In this document: positions 11,507-22,066 of the stretch, piece by piece
Layout: each line of letters starts with the position of its first letter
Position numbering within the stretch: position 1 is the first letter of the stretch
Origin: Tenodera sinensis
Lineage: Eukaryota; Arthropoda; Insecta; Mantodea; Mantidae
Assembly: GCA_030765045.1 (NCBI GenBank)
Contig: CM060963.1
Coordinates: 70,741,117-70,805,116, forward strand
DNA: 64,000 bases
Reading direction: 5' to 3'
The notes under the pieces: model-generated
What the model was told of the DNA's origin: nothing
Databases searched by the model: none
Seen by the model: the letters and a program-made list of their open reading frames with translations, nothing else
Program-made: the position numbers and the translations under genes

Positions 11507-13369
11507 ATTATATCATTTATTGCCCCTAGAATTTTTACAAGTTATGATCATTATAATTTGCAGCAGAAGAAAAACAAGCAATCTTAAGTTCTGAATCTAA
11601 TGATTCAGAAAGGCATATATTATATACAGAATTATTTAAAATAGGGTTTTTCACTTTTTACCTTATTTAGCAGTCAATTCTACATATAAATTATTACAAA
11701 GGGATCTTTGTTTATGGAGTTATTATTATAAACATTTGAAATGTAAGTCCAGTTTACACCTTGTATCATAAAAGTTTTTGTTCTGTCAGACAAATTACTT
11801 TCTACGAGGTCACCACAGCAAATGTTCTTTCTCTTTTAAAAACATTCTTGCAAGATTTGCATCTTTGCATTGTGAGCATTGCTGTAATACATTTCTTGTA
11901 GTACGCTGGAACCCTCTGAATGAGGGTGTTAACATTCACCCTGATGTTTCAGAAGTGTTCTTTGAATAGACCAATGTTAGGAACAGAAAAGGAGATCAAT
12001 ATCAAAGAACACTTAGGAACATAATACAAAACAAAAGATATTCTGACAAATCAACAGCAGTAGTGCAGTTCTTGATGAAAACTATCAGATATTTAGGGAA
12101 ATAAACTTTTAAAACCCACACAGCCATGACATTCAGCACTTGTGAGAAGATATGTGTAAAAAAGCCTTGAATGATACCTCACAAATTTGGCACTCCAGAA
12201 AATAACTACCTTCAAGTTCACCAAGCCTCTGCCAGAATTGCAATGAGTGTTCACCATCTTAGACCCTAACAATGCAAATAGTAAACAATACAGTAGTTTG
12301 TGAAATAGAAACTGCTATGTTTTTGGTGAGTGAAACAGAAGAATGTGAAAAAGTGTCTCGCAAAGCTTAGCCAAGATTTAATGTGTTGAATGGTGGAAAG
12401 CAATGGTTTCCTATCCTTATCCTTATCTAACCTTAGGATGGGAAAAAAAGTAAAAAGTGGAGATGGATCAAAGGTGAAGGACAATGTCAATTATTGCACT
12501 GAAATCCTTTGAAAACATTTGTAACATAGCATGTCTAAACAAAGAAAGAAGAAAGAAGTTTATTGCTGTTCGCCTTAAACTTGAGGTAATAAGTTTTCAT
12601 TTCAGTATGTTATGAGGGGTGCACCATTGTATCATCCAAAAAATTACACTTTTGCTAAGAAATTTAGTTTGCTAAATGAAATCAAAATATTCACTGCATG
12701 TAAGTAGCAATGCACAGTTCAGTATAATGTATCTCTTGGTTGGATGTCAACATAAAAGGCTATCTCTGGTTCACTTGGTAATTGTGTACAAATTTGTTCA
12801 GAACAAGATTATCAATGCCCTCTTTGTTTGGAAAAACTAACAAGTAAGTCTATTTCTTCATATAAATTTTACCTCTTCAGCTTCTATTTTGGTGACCTGA
12901 CTTATGCAGTCTTAGATTTGTAAGCTTTAAGTAGCATATTACATAAACTGTTCAACTTGATCATTGTTTTAGTATTGGAAATTCCACAGTACTACTAAGG
13001 TTTCTTTATTTGGTTTCCTATTGTGAACTCTTGCATAGGCAAATCTTATTTAATGCAAGGCAGACACATGTCATCCACTACTACAATTGAACCATATGTG
13101 AAGATTTTTTAAATGAACATTATTGGCATAGTAACTGCTGATAACACTTTTAACCCCCTTGCTAGCACACCTACTATGTGTTGTAGATGAGATGGTTGCA
13201 TAAACCTTGAAATGAGAGAGAGAAGTGAATTGTGTAATGTTCTTGACATTCATTCAATATACGAGCTGTGACAAATGACACTTTAAGTTAATTTTCCTTA
13301 TTTCCCTTAAAATTGAATTACAAATTTACAGTCCTCTTTTTATGTTGTTAATACAATGTACAATTTGTT
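11507..13369. other. Unassigned DNA
   Basis: No coding or RNA feature could be supported across this AT-rich stretch. Confidence 0.5.
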
Positions 13370-13510
13370 GTGACTTTGCAGCTCACAGCTGTTCTGTTCT
13401 GTTGTAACCTTGTCACACACTTCACTAATGTTCTCTCTGTGTTTCAATCTAATTCTGATAATGCTCATATTCACTCAAACAGGCTTAGCTTAAAATCGCT
13501 AATAACCATC
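13370..13510 (-). mobile_element. Degenerate LTR-like fragment
   Basis: This stretch shares an ordered series of short matches with the LTR-like region at the right edge of the window (about 63680-63800): CACAGCTGTT versus CACAACTGTT, TTGTAACCTTG, GTGTTTC, ATTCTGA, then CACTCAAA. The order and spacing are similar, so I infer an old copy of the same terminal repeat. Similarity was judged by eye only. Confidence 0.35.
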
Positions 13511-13558
13511 TCGTTCAATATGCAAAGACTGAGTTCTCTCAACACCACATTCACAAGT

Positions 13559-13771
13559 TTGGTATTTAACTGATTGTTTGTTTTTGAGTTATTGCTGTTT
13601 ATAGAAACACACAGGAACATGTACACCTACAGACCTTTTCCTAAAAATCCTTTCCTTTTTTGGATTCAGGGGAGCTCAAAACATATACTTCCACTTAAAT
13701 CTTGGCATTAGATTCTTGGGTGGAATGCAATACGTTCTCTATGTACTACTTACGTGGTAAGAAAGTAAAAT
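13559..13771 (+). repeat. 3'-end fragment of the ~830-bp repeat family
   Basis: It matches the last ~210 bp of the repeat described at 15713-16540: GAGTTATTGCTGT, an acetylated-style CA-rich patch, CCTAAAAATCC, TTTTTTGGATTCAGGG, CTCAAAACATATA, TTGGGTGGAATGCAATAC and the terminal AAGAAAGTAAAA. It is truncated at its 5' side. Confidence 0.7.
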
Positions 13772-13869
13772 TGAGTCAAGAGTAATAAAAGCACCCCAAA
13801 GCTCAACAAAATAAATAATTTGTGAAAAATACCTAAAACGGAAGAAAAAACTTACTTACTTCTTCTTCT

Positions 13870-13874
<5 letters not shown>

Positions 13875-13907
<33 letters not shown>
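13875..13907. repeat. Poly-T tract (~33 nt)
   Basis: A T run preceded by CTTCTTCTTCCTC. No retroelement body is attached on either side that I can recognise. Confidence 0.8.
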
Positions 13908-13908
<1 letters not shown>

Positions 13909-14174
13909 TCCTTTCATAGTAATCTTATTTACAAATATATGCAATCGAAAAATCACCTACATGCGTATATCAGAAATCCTATCAGTACACAGGAGCTGAA
14001 AATCCATGTTCAAAGGTTATAGTACTGAAATTGTTGTTAGCTAATGCTGGATTTCTGACAGTGAAGTCATTAATCCTCTTGCTCTCCAATATTTTTCACA
14101 AATATTGAAGAGAGCAATAGCAGTAATAGTAACCGTTTTTTAAAGAGCACCATATTTTTATGTTTTGGCGGTAA

Positions 14175-14600
14175 CGTCGCTCTCTCACAACCCCCAGAAT
14201 GTCTGGAGGACCACACCTGTCATTGGTTTACAGGTCTCACCTACCTGACCGGGAGAGTTATCAAAATAAATTCACTGACCATATCCTCTGATTACCAATT
14301 AGAGGACGTATTACATGCCATGACAGGTCAGCATGTTGGGGTTAAGATTTTATAGAGAAATGGAGAGGTTGGAGAAATAAAGACTCCCTAGCCCTTGGGA
14401 ACCCTAATAGCATTGGGGTCGGAAGAGAACAAGGGATGACCAAGGTAAGGTCAGATAGAAAAGTTACAGTGAGGAGCAAAACACCAGTAAGTGGAAGTAA
14501 TGTTCTGCTCAGCTTGGATACCTTGTGGTTGCTATTCACATATCCCCTAGACGGAGACCCCTGAAATTTGAGTGCAGGATTTGATCCTCTTTTTTACCTA
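14175..14600 (-). repeat. GC-richer interspersed repeat-like segment
   Basis: Base composition and word use differ sharply from the flanking AT-rich DNA. On the minus strand it contains CTTGTTCTCTTCCGACCCC and GGGCTAGGGAGTCTTTATT, which read like the 3' region of an insect retroelement. There is no clear coding sequence and I cannot name the family. Confidence 0.3.
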
Positions 14601-15161
14601 GTATCTTGCTTAAGTCTTCTGATTAAATTTTACTGGAATAAAGTTATGGTATCCTAATCTTCAACAATTAGCAAATAGTTAATTGATTCTGCAATTTCCA
14701 GGGGAAGAAATTCTAACACTTTTCTTACATTCCTGAAACCTGCTATAATATTAGAATCACAAAATTTGGTTTTGCTCAAAAAACAGTATTGTATACGTCA
14801 TAATATATATTTTCAGAATGTGGATATTTCGGTATGCATTCTTATGAAGGAAGGTATACCTCAGTTTTTTTTAAAATAATTCCAGCAATTAAATAATGCA
14901 GTGTTTTTAAGCAAGTCTGAAAATTTTAACTAGATGAAAAATGGCCTTTCGCATCCCATTAATCCGTGTTGATTAATGTTTCCATTAGATACATAGTACC
15001 ACATTCCTTGTGAACGCAGCACAGCACACATCACCCAAACAGAACACACTATTGGAAATTAATTGTTCTTCCACATGCTTTAACAATTTTCATTGATCAG
15101 CCTTACAGTTGGTTAAATTATGAAGCCCAGGACTTAAGTACTTACAGCATAATAAGTCACC

Positions 15162-15640
15162 ATTAGGATTTGTTATCTCATATATATTTGAAATGACCTG
15201 GTGTGGTTCACCAGGAAAATGCGAGCTAGGTTGAAAAAAATTATTTTGCTGTTTAACGACACTTTCAATTGCCAGCTTCACATCAGCATCACCAGTGCAC
15301 TGGAATTTTGTCCCGCAAGAGTTCTTTTACATGCCAGTAAATCTACTGACATGGAGTTGTTGTTTTTAAGCACATTTAAAAACCATCTGTCTGAACCGGA
15401 TTTGAACCTGGATCCTGGTATAAGTAGGCCAGCACCTAACCAACTGAGCCACTCAGATCGACTGAGTGAGGTGGAGAATTTGATGTATCAACTGCCATTA
15501 GGGTATGTTATCTCATATGTATTTGAGATCTCCTTGTGTGGTTCACCAGGAGAATGTGAGTGAGGTGGAGAACTTGATGTTGTATCGGCAGCCTTCGGTG
15601 TATGTTATGCCATCTGTATTTGAAAGTCTCACTCTACCCC
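15162..15640. repeat. Tandem repeat, ~94-bp period, interrupted by a SINE
   Basis: Units share GTTATCTCATATGTATTTGA, then GTGTGGTTCACCAGGA, then GAGTGAGGTGGAGAA. Two consecutive units start at 15464 and 15558 (94 apart). A third, earlier unit (15162-15233) is separated from them by the SINE at 15234-15462. The simplest reading is a three-unit minisatellite into which the SINE jumped. Confidence 0.75.
15234..15462 (-). mobile_element. tRNA-derived SINE, family C, minus strand
   Basis: On the minus strand, a tRNA-like head has a Pol III A box (TGGCTCAGTTGGTTAGG) and B box (GGTTCAAATCC). A ~150-bp body follows (TGTGCTTAAAAAC, CATGTCAGTAGATTTACTGG, GTCGTTAAACAGC) and then an A-rich tail. The copy at 50314-50543 is colinear with it on the opposite strand. 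It is flanked by GAGCTAGGTTGAA and GAGTGAGGTGGAG, compatible with a diverged target duplication or with the host tandem repeat. Confidence 0.88.
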
Positions 15641-15712
15641 TTTAGAACCACTATTGTACCACTTGTTACTAAACACCAAAGAACCACCAGGCTCATACAA
15701 ACTAAAAAATTT

Positions 15713-16540
15713 GATGTGTTGCACTCACATGACTTTCACTACTCTTGTACTAACCATTCTTACAAACTCTTATTACTATATCTTTTTGTGTTAGTTGAGA
15801 TAAGCATTTGTACAAATTATCTTATTGTTTATTTCCTTTTAGGTGTAAGAGGAATATTAGAATACAGTAGGCTTTGAGCGATAGTAAAATATTTTAAAGC
15901 TTTGAGATCCCGTTCTCTTTACACGCTTAACATATAAAAAAATTAACGATGTTCCATTTCACTAAAGTTTTAAGTTTTCCGAAACTGACACAAATAACAA
16001 GGAATATCTCCAAAATGGTTCACTCTACAAAAAAATTTATTTGGACATAAATTGTATGTTTTAGTGAGACCTACATTTTTTGTATACTAAGATTTTGTCT
16101 ATCTCTTACAGTTTACAAATTATTCAAAAGTCACCCAGAGCAAACAGGACTGCATAGGCTATAGCCAGAAAATTCAAAATATACGTTTCATTTGTCATAC
16201 AAATATCTTAAACATATGACATTTTAATCAAAATCGTTAGAGCCATTTTCAAGAAAATCAAAATTTTTCCATTTAAAGGGTAGTTTAGGGTGGGGCTATT
16301 TTCTTCAAAATCTTTGTGTTGTATACTTGAGACATTAAACTTAAATACCAAATTTGGTTTTTAACTGACTTTTTGTTTTTGAGTTATGCTGTCCACACAC
16401 ACACACACACACACCTTTTTCTAAAAATGCTTTTTTTGGATTTAGGGATCTCAAAACATATATTTCCGGTGAAATCTTGACATCAAATTTTTGGGTGGAA
16501 TACAATACTTCCCCTACTTACCAGTAGAGAAAGTAAAAAT
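15713..16540 (+). repeat. ~830-bp interspersed repeat (copy A)
   Basis: A full-length copy of the commonest repeat in this window. It starts GATGTGTTGCACTCACATGA, passes through TTAGGTGTAAGAGGAATATT, a 30-bp (AC)n patch and TTTTTTGGATTTAGGG, and ends TACCAGTAGAGAAAGTAAAA. Other copies lie at 47873-48760, 52360-53172 (minus), 54535-55408, 56452-57860 and 57866-59715, plus fragments. The two ends share a 12-bp inverted match (ACTTTCTCTACT / AGTAGAGAAAGT, imperfect in this copy). There is no coding capacity. I infer a non-autonomous mobile element of unknown class. Confidence 0.85.
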
Positions 16541-17169
16541 ATGGACTGGCTAAACATTGAACATTGTACTGATAAAGGCCACAAAACCATGTTAGTGGTA
16601 AAGTGCTTGAGCCACTGGAAAAGAAGAGTAAAAGAAGCTAAGCTATCGCTTTTGAAACAAATAAACTCAACTATGATTCAGGCCTAAAACTAAGTTCAGC
16701 ATGGGCACTGATGATAAAAAGCCTTAACACATACATGGTTGTTGACTTATCTTCCAAGATTTTAAAAAATTGCATGGCTTTTTTTAGGTTTGTGCTCAAA
16801 TTCAAAATACTTGTATCACATGTACATAAGCACAGTAGTTTCCTACCAGGAGTAGTCTGTACCTCAGTCACATTAAATACTTGTTTCACGACCAAGAAAA
16901 TTGTATGAGATTTCAGCTCTGTAAATATGGAGATCTGGACTTCCTTTTCCACAAGTTTATCCTGAAGACAAAGATGATGGAACACCTTTGAAACATCCAA
17001 TTAAATCATCGGCTTGATGCCTGAGAAAGTAATGAGTTAAAGTATAAGAGTTCTGTATGGAACTAACCGTGCTCGTCATCCCACATTTGCAATAACTTTT
17101 GCAGGACTGTGTTTTTTTAATTGAAAATTAAATAACTGCCAAATTAACTCCAACTGTAAATTACTAAAT
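16541..17169. other. Unassigned DNA
   Basis: No gene is supported. The overlapping open frames on both strands at 16671-17000 show no motif and look like chance. Confidence 0.5.
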
Positions 17170-17300
17170 GAAGGCTTTCATGGCCAGATTCATAATTTGT
17201 AAAATGTGCTTCTGGCCTAAGAGACTGTGGTCCACTGGGCTTCTTCATTGCACTCCCAAACATTTCACTTGCAGCTGTGGCAAGCATTATCAGCGGCATT
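17170..17300 (-). mobile_element. Decayed Penelope-like terminal segment with hammerhead remnant
   Basis: Read on the minus strand, this aligns along its whole length with 50088-50216. It has CTGATAA, TGCTTGCCACAGCTGCAAG, GAAATGTTTGGGAG, CCAGTGGACCACAGTCTCTTA and the terminal GGCCATGAAAGCC. The hammerhead core is damaged (CTGATAA for CTGATGA, GAAAT for GAAAC) but stem II (GCTTGC...GCAAGT) is still visible. Confidence 0.6.
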
Positions 17301-17599
17301 GTAAAACTGTCTTTGGTCTCTCCATGTCAGTTTAATATTCTCATTCAATTAAACTTCTGAACTAGGAATGAAAATACTTTCATTCACAGACTATCTAGCT
17401 TCCCTCTCCTTATTTGAGACACTTATTTTTATTGTCTTTTTATGATTTTTATTTATGTTTTTCATTTGCCTAATTGTATAAAAATATTACTTAATATGTT
17501 CTAAATTATTCATTGTGTTTTGAGGTACACCAACTTCTAAACTAAAGGTTAATTTATAGAAGAATAACTAAAACAGAATTATTTTGTGCATGCCCCCCT

Positions 17600-18270
17600 A
17601 TGCTGTATAAGGTTGGGGTTCATCTGTTTTTAAGCTCTCATTTAGTGTGCATTGTGAAGAGCATGAGCGGCACAACTGCAAGACCAGTACTGTATTATGA
17701 GATGTTATCAGATGGTTCTAGGGCAGCTATTGCATGTGTAAATCTAAGAGCTCTGACAGAAAAAACCTTTCCAACAAAACAATGGGGTGAATTAGAAAGA
17801 CTTGAATATAGTCCTAAAAATTGGAAAGACTATACAAGTCATGAAGTTGGTATTATAGAGATAACCTCAAAGAAATTCTGATAAATTTGTATTCCAGCAA
17901 GATGGAGCTCCACCTCACTAAATGTGAATGGTGAATTTACACACTAGAGATTGGACAAAGCACAGAGGTAGATATTGTTCTGTTTGTTCGGAACTGTAAA
18001 CATTTTAGTTTGTGATATCTTTCTCAAGCATCATGTAATTAGTAACAGCAAATGAACTCCAGAAGGACTACACTGCCACTGCTTTTATGGCCATCATCAT
18101 ATTCTACAGTGTGCATGGGCAGTACTAATTGCCTAGATATGTGTGCGTATAACAAGGGAACATTGTCAGCAATTGAAAGTGTGTTTCAGGACAGAATTAC
18201 TAGTAAAGATTTATGGGCCCCTCAGCCCCCTAACCTTACCCCTGTAATGTCTAACTCCGGGATGACTTAA
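17600..18270 (+). pseudogene. Fragmented Tc1/mariner-superfamily transposase remnant
   Basis: Two conserved blocks of the superfamily's DDE domain survive. FVFQQDGAPPH (17886-17918) holds the second catalytic Asp. FQDRITSKDLWAPQPPNLTP (about 18187-18246) corresponds to the block ending WPPRSPDLTP. They are in different frames with about 270 bp between them. The 93-codon open frame just upstream (17600-17881) is not one I recognise, and its link to the transposase is unproven. Nothing functional remains. Confidence 0.6.
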
Positions 18271-18279
18271 GCCATAGCA

Positions 18280-19110
18280 CGAGTATGATTAATGGTATTT
18301 ATTATCAGTGTTTTTATCTAATTAGTGTTCAGGTTATTAAGAAGAAATGGATCGCCACACCTTGGTGTTAAGAATAACCTGGTTTGAAATAGATACAGCT
18401 AGATGAAGCCCATTCTGACTGCCTCGCAAACTGCAGCAAAGCATTAAAAAAGGATTTCCAAAGCTAAAGGGTGACTAAATTTTCAGAAACAATTAAAAGT
18501 TTAGAATGGTCATAAGGGAAAATAGATCAATGTTGAGCACCTCGTATGTATACAGAAGGACAAGTAGAACAAGCATTTTTGCGAGCAATCAATGGCAAGT
18601 TGTGTGCTGCAAAATTGAGCAATATGCTCAAGTTCATTCATGGAAAAATTGTTAAGTAGTTGGAAAACGTGGCAATGTAAATGCTACAAGACTACTAAAG
18701 AAAATCCAGAAGGTAATGTCAAATGCTGATGAGGCAGCATAACAAACATCACAAAGCTGCAGTTAACTTATGAAATGATAAAATGAAGCATTTAAAACAG
18801 TGGAGCATGTCAGTAAAATATTAAAAATTGTATAAAACACCTGTCAACATTTAAAAAACACTTGCTGCTCTACTTAAGCATAAAACAGTGTTAAACTTAG
18901 GAAAGGTATTCCTCCATCCTCAGCTGGAAATCAGTTGACCAATTGGCTGAGGATGGAGAGGATGTCTTTCTGAAACTAGTCTTGTTTCATTGTTAACCCT
19001 TTCCAGACCAAATTGTTTTGCTACTTATGCTGGTCTTCCTCTAATTCGTAAAACTAGTTTTTGTATGCGCATAGGGGATTGCCTCATGCAATTGACTTGA
19101 ATAGTCAAGT
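18280..19110. other. Unassigned DNA
   Basis: A short hairpin exists around 18911-18960 (CTCCATCCTCAGCTGG ... GCTGAGGATGGAGAGG). Otherwise I see no gene or recognisable element. Confidence 0.5.
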
Positions 19111-19124
19111 TCGTTATGGCAAGA

Positions 19125-19270
19125 CAAATGGACTGGGCACCCATTGAAAGCTGTAGGTCGCAGGTTTGACTCTCAGCAGTTGCTGTTGAATGTGCTTGTG
19201 ATTAAAGATGGGAGGGCCCGCATAAAATAATTGGTGTAATGGCATGCGTAGATGATGATGGGGTATGATT
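19125..19270 (+). mobile_element. Possible tRNA-derived SINE fragment
   Basis: Contains TAGGTCGCAGGTTTGACTCT, which resembles the B-box side of a tRNA-like head, followed by a unique body and a GATGATGATG tail. The A-box side is poor and no target duplication was found. Confidence 0.35.
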
Positions 19271-19594
19271 TGACTGCAGTTGCATTGATTTAGCTTCTTT
19301 CTATTAAAAAAAGAACATTAAAATGAGATTTGTAAAAATATAATATTTTACAATTGAAAGCATCTTAAAAGCATATTTTTTAATGATTAAAGCAAGTATA
19401 ACAAGAATATAACCAAATAAACAAAGGTTCATAACATATGAGTGACTCCATATGGAATCGTTGGGTCTGAAAGGCTTAATTAAGTGGAGCAACAATTGCT
19501 TTTAAATGTTGATAAGTGTTTTATCAAGTTTTTAACATTTTATCTGCAGTTATATTTTGTGGAAAGGAAATGTCAAGTAGAATGAACTTCTCAA

Positions 19595-19698
19595 TTTATT
19601 TCTCCCCTTCCTTCCCCACTTCTTTCCCTCTCTGCCTCTTTCTCTCCCTTTCTTACTCTCTTTCTCTCACTCTCTTTCTCTCATCCAGTTTTTTTACC

Positions 19699-19768
<70 letters not shown>

Positions 19769-19875
19769 TCTTTTTTTTTTTTCTTTTTTCTCTCTCTTTC
19801 TTTCTTTTCTTTCTCTTTCTTTTTTTCTCTCTTTCTTTCTTTTTTTCTCTCTCTCTTTCTTTCTCTCTCTTTCTT

Positions 19876-19926
<51 letters not shown>

Positions 19927-19950
19927 GTTTCTTTCTTTGTTTCTTTCAGA
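19595..19950 (+). repeat. Pyrimidine microsatellite (TTTC)n / (CT)n
   Basis: About 350 bp of almost pure pyrimidine: imperfect CTTTC repeats, a regular (TTTC)n block from about 19699 to 19760, mixed T/C runs and a (TC)n block around 19880-19916. Open frames across it on both strands are low-complexity artefacts. Confidence 0.95.
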
Positions 19951-19991
19951 ATACCATCCCTTGTGCAGCAAGTTATTTAAATTAAATATAA

Positions 19992-20333
19992 AAAAAAAAG
20001 AACTAAAGCCCTAGTGCAACAGCCCATATGGGCCAAGGTTTATCACTCGGGTGTTGCATCCCCCACCTCTGCCCACTAAAGGCATCATGAGTGGGATGCC
20101 GTACTGGAGGGTGGAATGTGGTCAGCGCCCTGAGCCCTCCCGACCAGTTCTGTAGCCTTCGCAACATCTTCATCAAGTAGCTCCTCAATTTGCCCCTTCG
20201 GGACCTAACAAGGCTGAGTGTACCCCATGCCAGACCTCTCAGCGGGGGAAAATCCCCAAGCCAGTGCCGGTGATCGAACTCAGGTCCTCTATGCCAGAGG
20301 TAGGTGTGCTACCACTGTGCTATGGAGGTGGTC
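19992..20333 (-). mobile_element. tRNA-derived SINE, family D, with 15-bp target duplication
   Basis: On the minus strand the head reads CTCCATAGCACAGTGGTAGC (A box) and GAGTTCGATCACC (B box). A ~270-bp GC-rich body and an A-rich end follow. The flanks TTAAATTAAATATAA (19977-19991) and TTAAATGAAATATAA (20334-20348) match at 14 of 15 positions, a clear retroposition target duplication. This is a complete insertion. Confidence 0.9.
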
Positions 20334-20494
20334 TTAAATGAAATATAACTTATGTCTATGTCACTAATCTGAAATCTAATTTAGGAATAGAAATGCTAAG
20401 TAAGAAGTGCAAAAATATTTTTCACCACAAATAGTAGAGGTTTCGGAATCTAAATATAGGGTGATAACTGTTATTGTTGTATTTGTTGTTACAG

Positions 20495-20578
20495 ATCCCT
20501 GGTACACTTGATGACAAGTTTAAGAGGGAAAAGTTCAATGACAAAATTGTGGCAGAAAATCATCATGACAGCTCTTGA
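20495..20578 (+). CDS. Candidate terminal coding exon of an unknown gene
   Basis: A pyrimidine-rich tract and ACAG (20491-20494) precede an open 27-codon stretch ending in TGA. It begins IPGTLDDKFKREKFNDKIVA and ends ENHHDSS. The peptide is hydrophilic and charged, unlike the surrounding low-quality frames. It would be the last exon of a plus-strand gene whose earlier exons are unrecognised in 1-20 kb or lie left of the window. A second frame of the same segment is also open to 20600 or so, so the phase is uncertain. I do not recognise the family. Confidence 0.35.
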   Translation: MPGTLDDKFKREKFNDKIVAENHHDSS

Positions 20579-21850
20579 TGGTGGTCAACAGAACTAATGA
20601 GTTGGTTGGACATAAGAGTATGGCTGGGCAGTTCTCTACAAAGGAGAGCCAACTAGAACAAAGCTCTCCGTATTGTGTTGATCACAAAAGAGATACATGC
20701 AGACAGGGTTGAGCAGATAGCTGAAGTCACAGAGTTGTAGTTTTGGTTTGTTTACAGGATGTTTATGGTATTGAAGAGCTTAATTTTACACTTTTCTAAG
20801 TTTTAGAGACTCTCTCCAGAGCTTTGGTTGGCATCACATTCAATGGAATTTTCATGCTTATAGCAAACACTTGCTTTTGTAGAGAACACATGCTGAAAAC
20901 AGCTGCAATTTTTTTAACATCATGCCACATTTGGGCACAAAAAGTAAAACTTTAAATTGAGAAGTTTGAATAACAATCAAATTTATATCACCATACAACT
21001 TAATCAAGCATTCAAGGGGTATTTTTTTGAATACAGAGCATTTTAATAATGTAAAACAAGCATTTTAATGGTATCAAATTGGTGCCATTGAATCAACTGA
21101 TGCATTTAGAAAGCTTTAGGCATTGTTTGGTATTTGGCTTTTCACTTTGAAGAAACTATACCATTCTCGTCCTGTACGAGCTAAAAGACTTTGTATTATT
21201 TGAGAGATACATAGCATTTTAATGTTTGCATAATATTAAGGATGTGAAAACATTTTGTGACTGTATTATTTGTTCAGCCTTAACTGTATGTAGATAGAAA
21301 CCCAACATTTCCCTAATGGCTGTAATGTTGTAAAATCTTGTCATATTTCCTAAGTGTGTATACTGAGGGGTTCTTAAGAATGAAAGCTGAAAATTCATTG
21401 CTTGTTTTCCATAATAATTGTTTTATAATCTCTTTCAACTGATGTCTAACAATTTTATCATATCTGGTCAAATCTATTGAAGACAATGATTTGAGTAGTA
21501 AAAGAGCTAGCAGATAGCTGACTTGTGTTTGTAATGTAAAAACAGATGTTGTTTGTCACATCATTAAGGTTTTTTATTAAAAAACTATATTTCTTCCAAA
21601 GTATATATTTAGGAGAAATAAAGCTTATGTAAATTTGATGATTGACCTTAGAATAACATATTTTCAACTGAGGTATTCAAGGTATACAATTTAAGATACA
21701 TATACAGATAATATATTTTATTGTAAATGTTTGTAGACTTAAAGAATCTCCAGGAATGGGAGTACAGAAAGAAAACTTTGTACCTGAATGGTGTATGATT
21801 TTGTATTTAACCTGAGGGACAGGATTGTGATAGCATGTGAGGTCTTAATT
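20579..21850. other. Unassigned DNA, possible 3' UTR
   Basis: If the exon above is real this is its 3' untranslated region. An AATAAA hexamer occurs near 21616-21621, but such hexamers are common at this base composition. No other feature is seen. Confidence 0.3.
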
Positions 21851-21852
21851 TA

Positions 21853-22066
<214 letters not shown>

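Noticed and set aside
15162..15640. CRISPR-like array
   Set aside because: The 94-bp units are contiguous tandem copies without unique spacers, in eukaryotic DNA.
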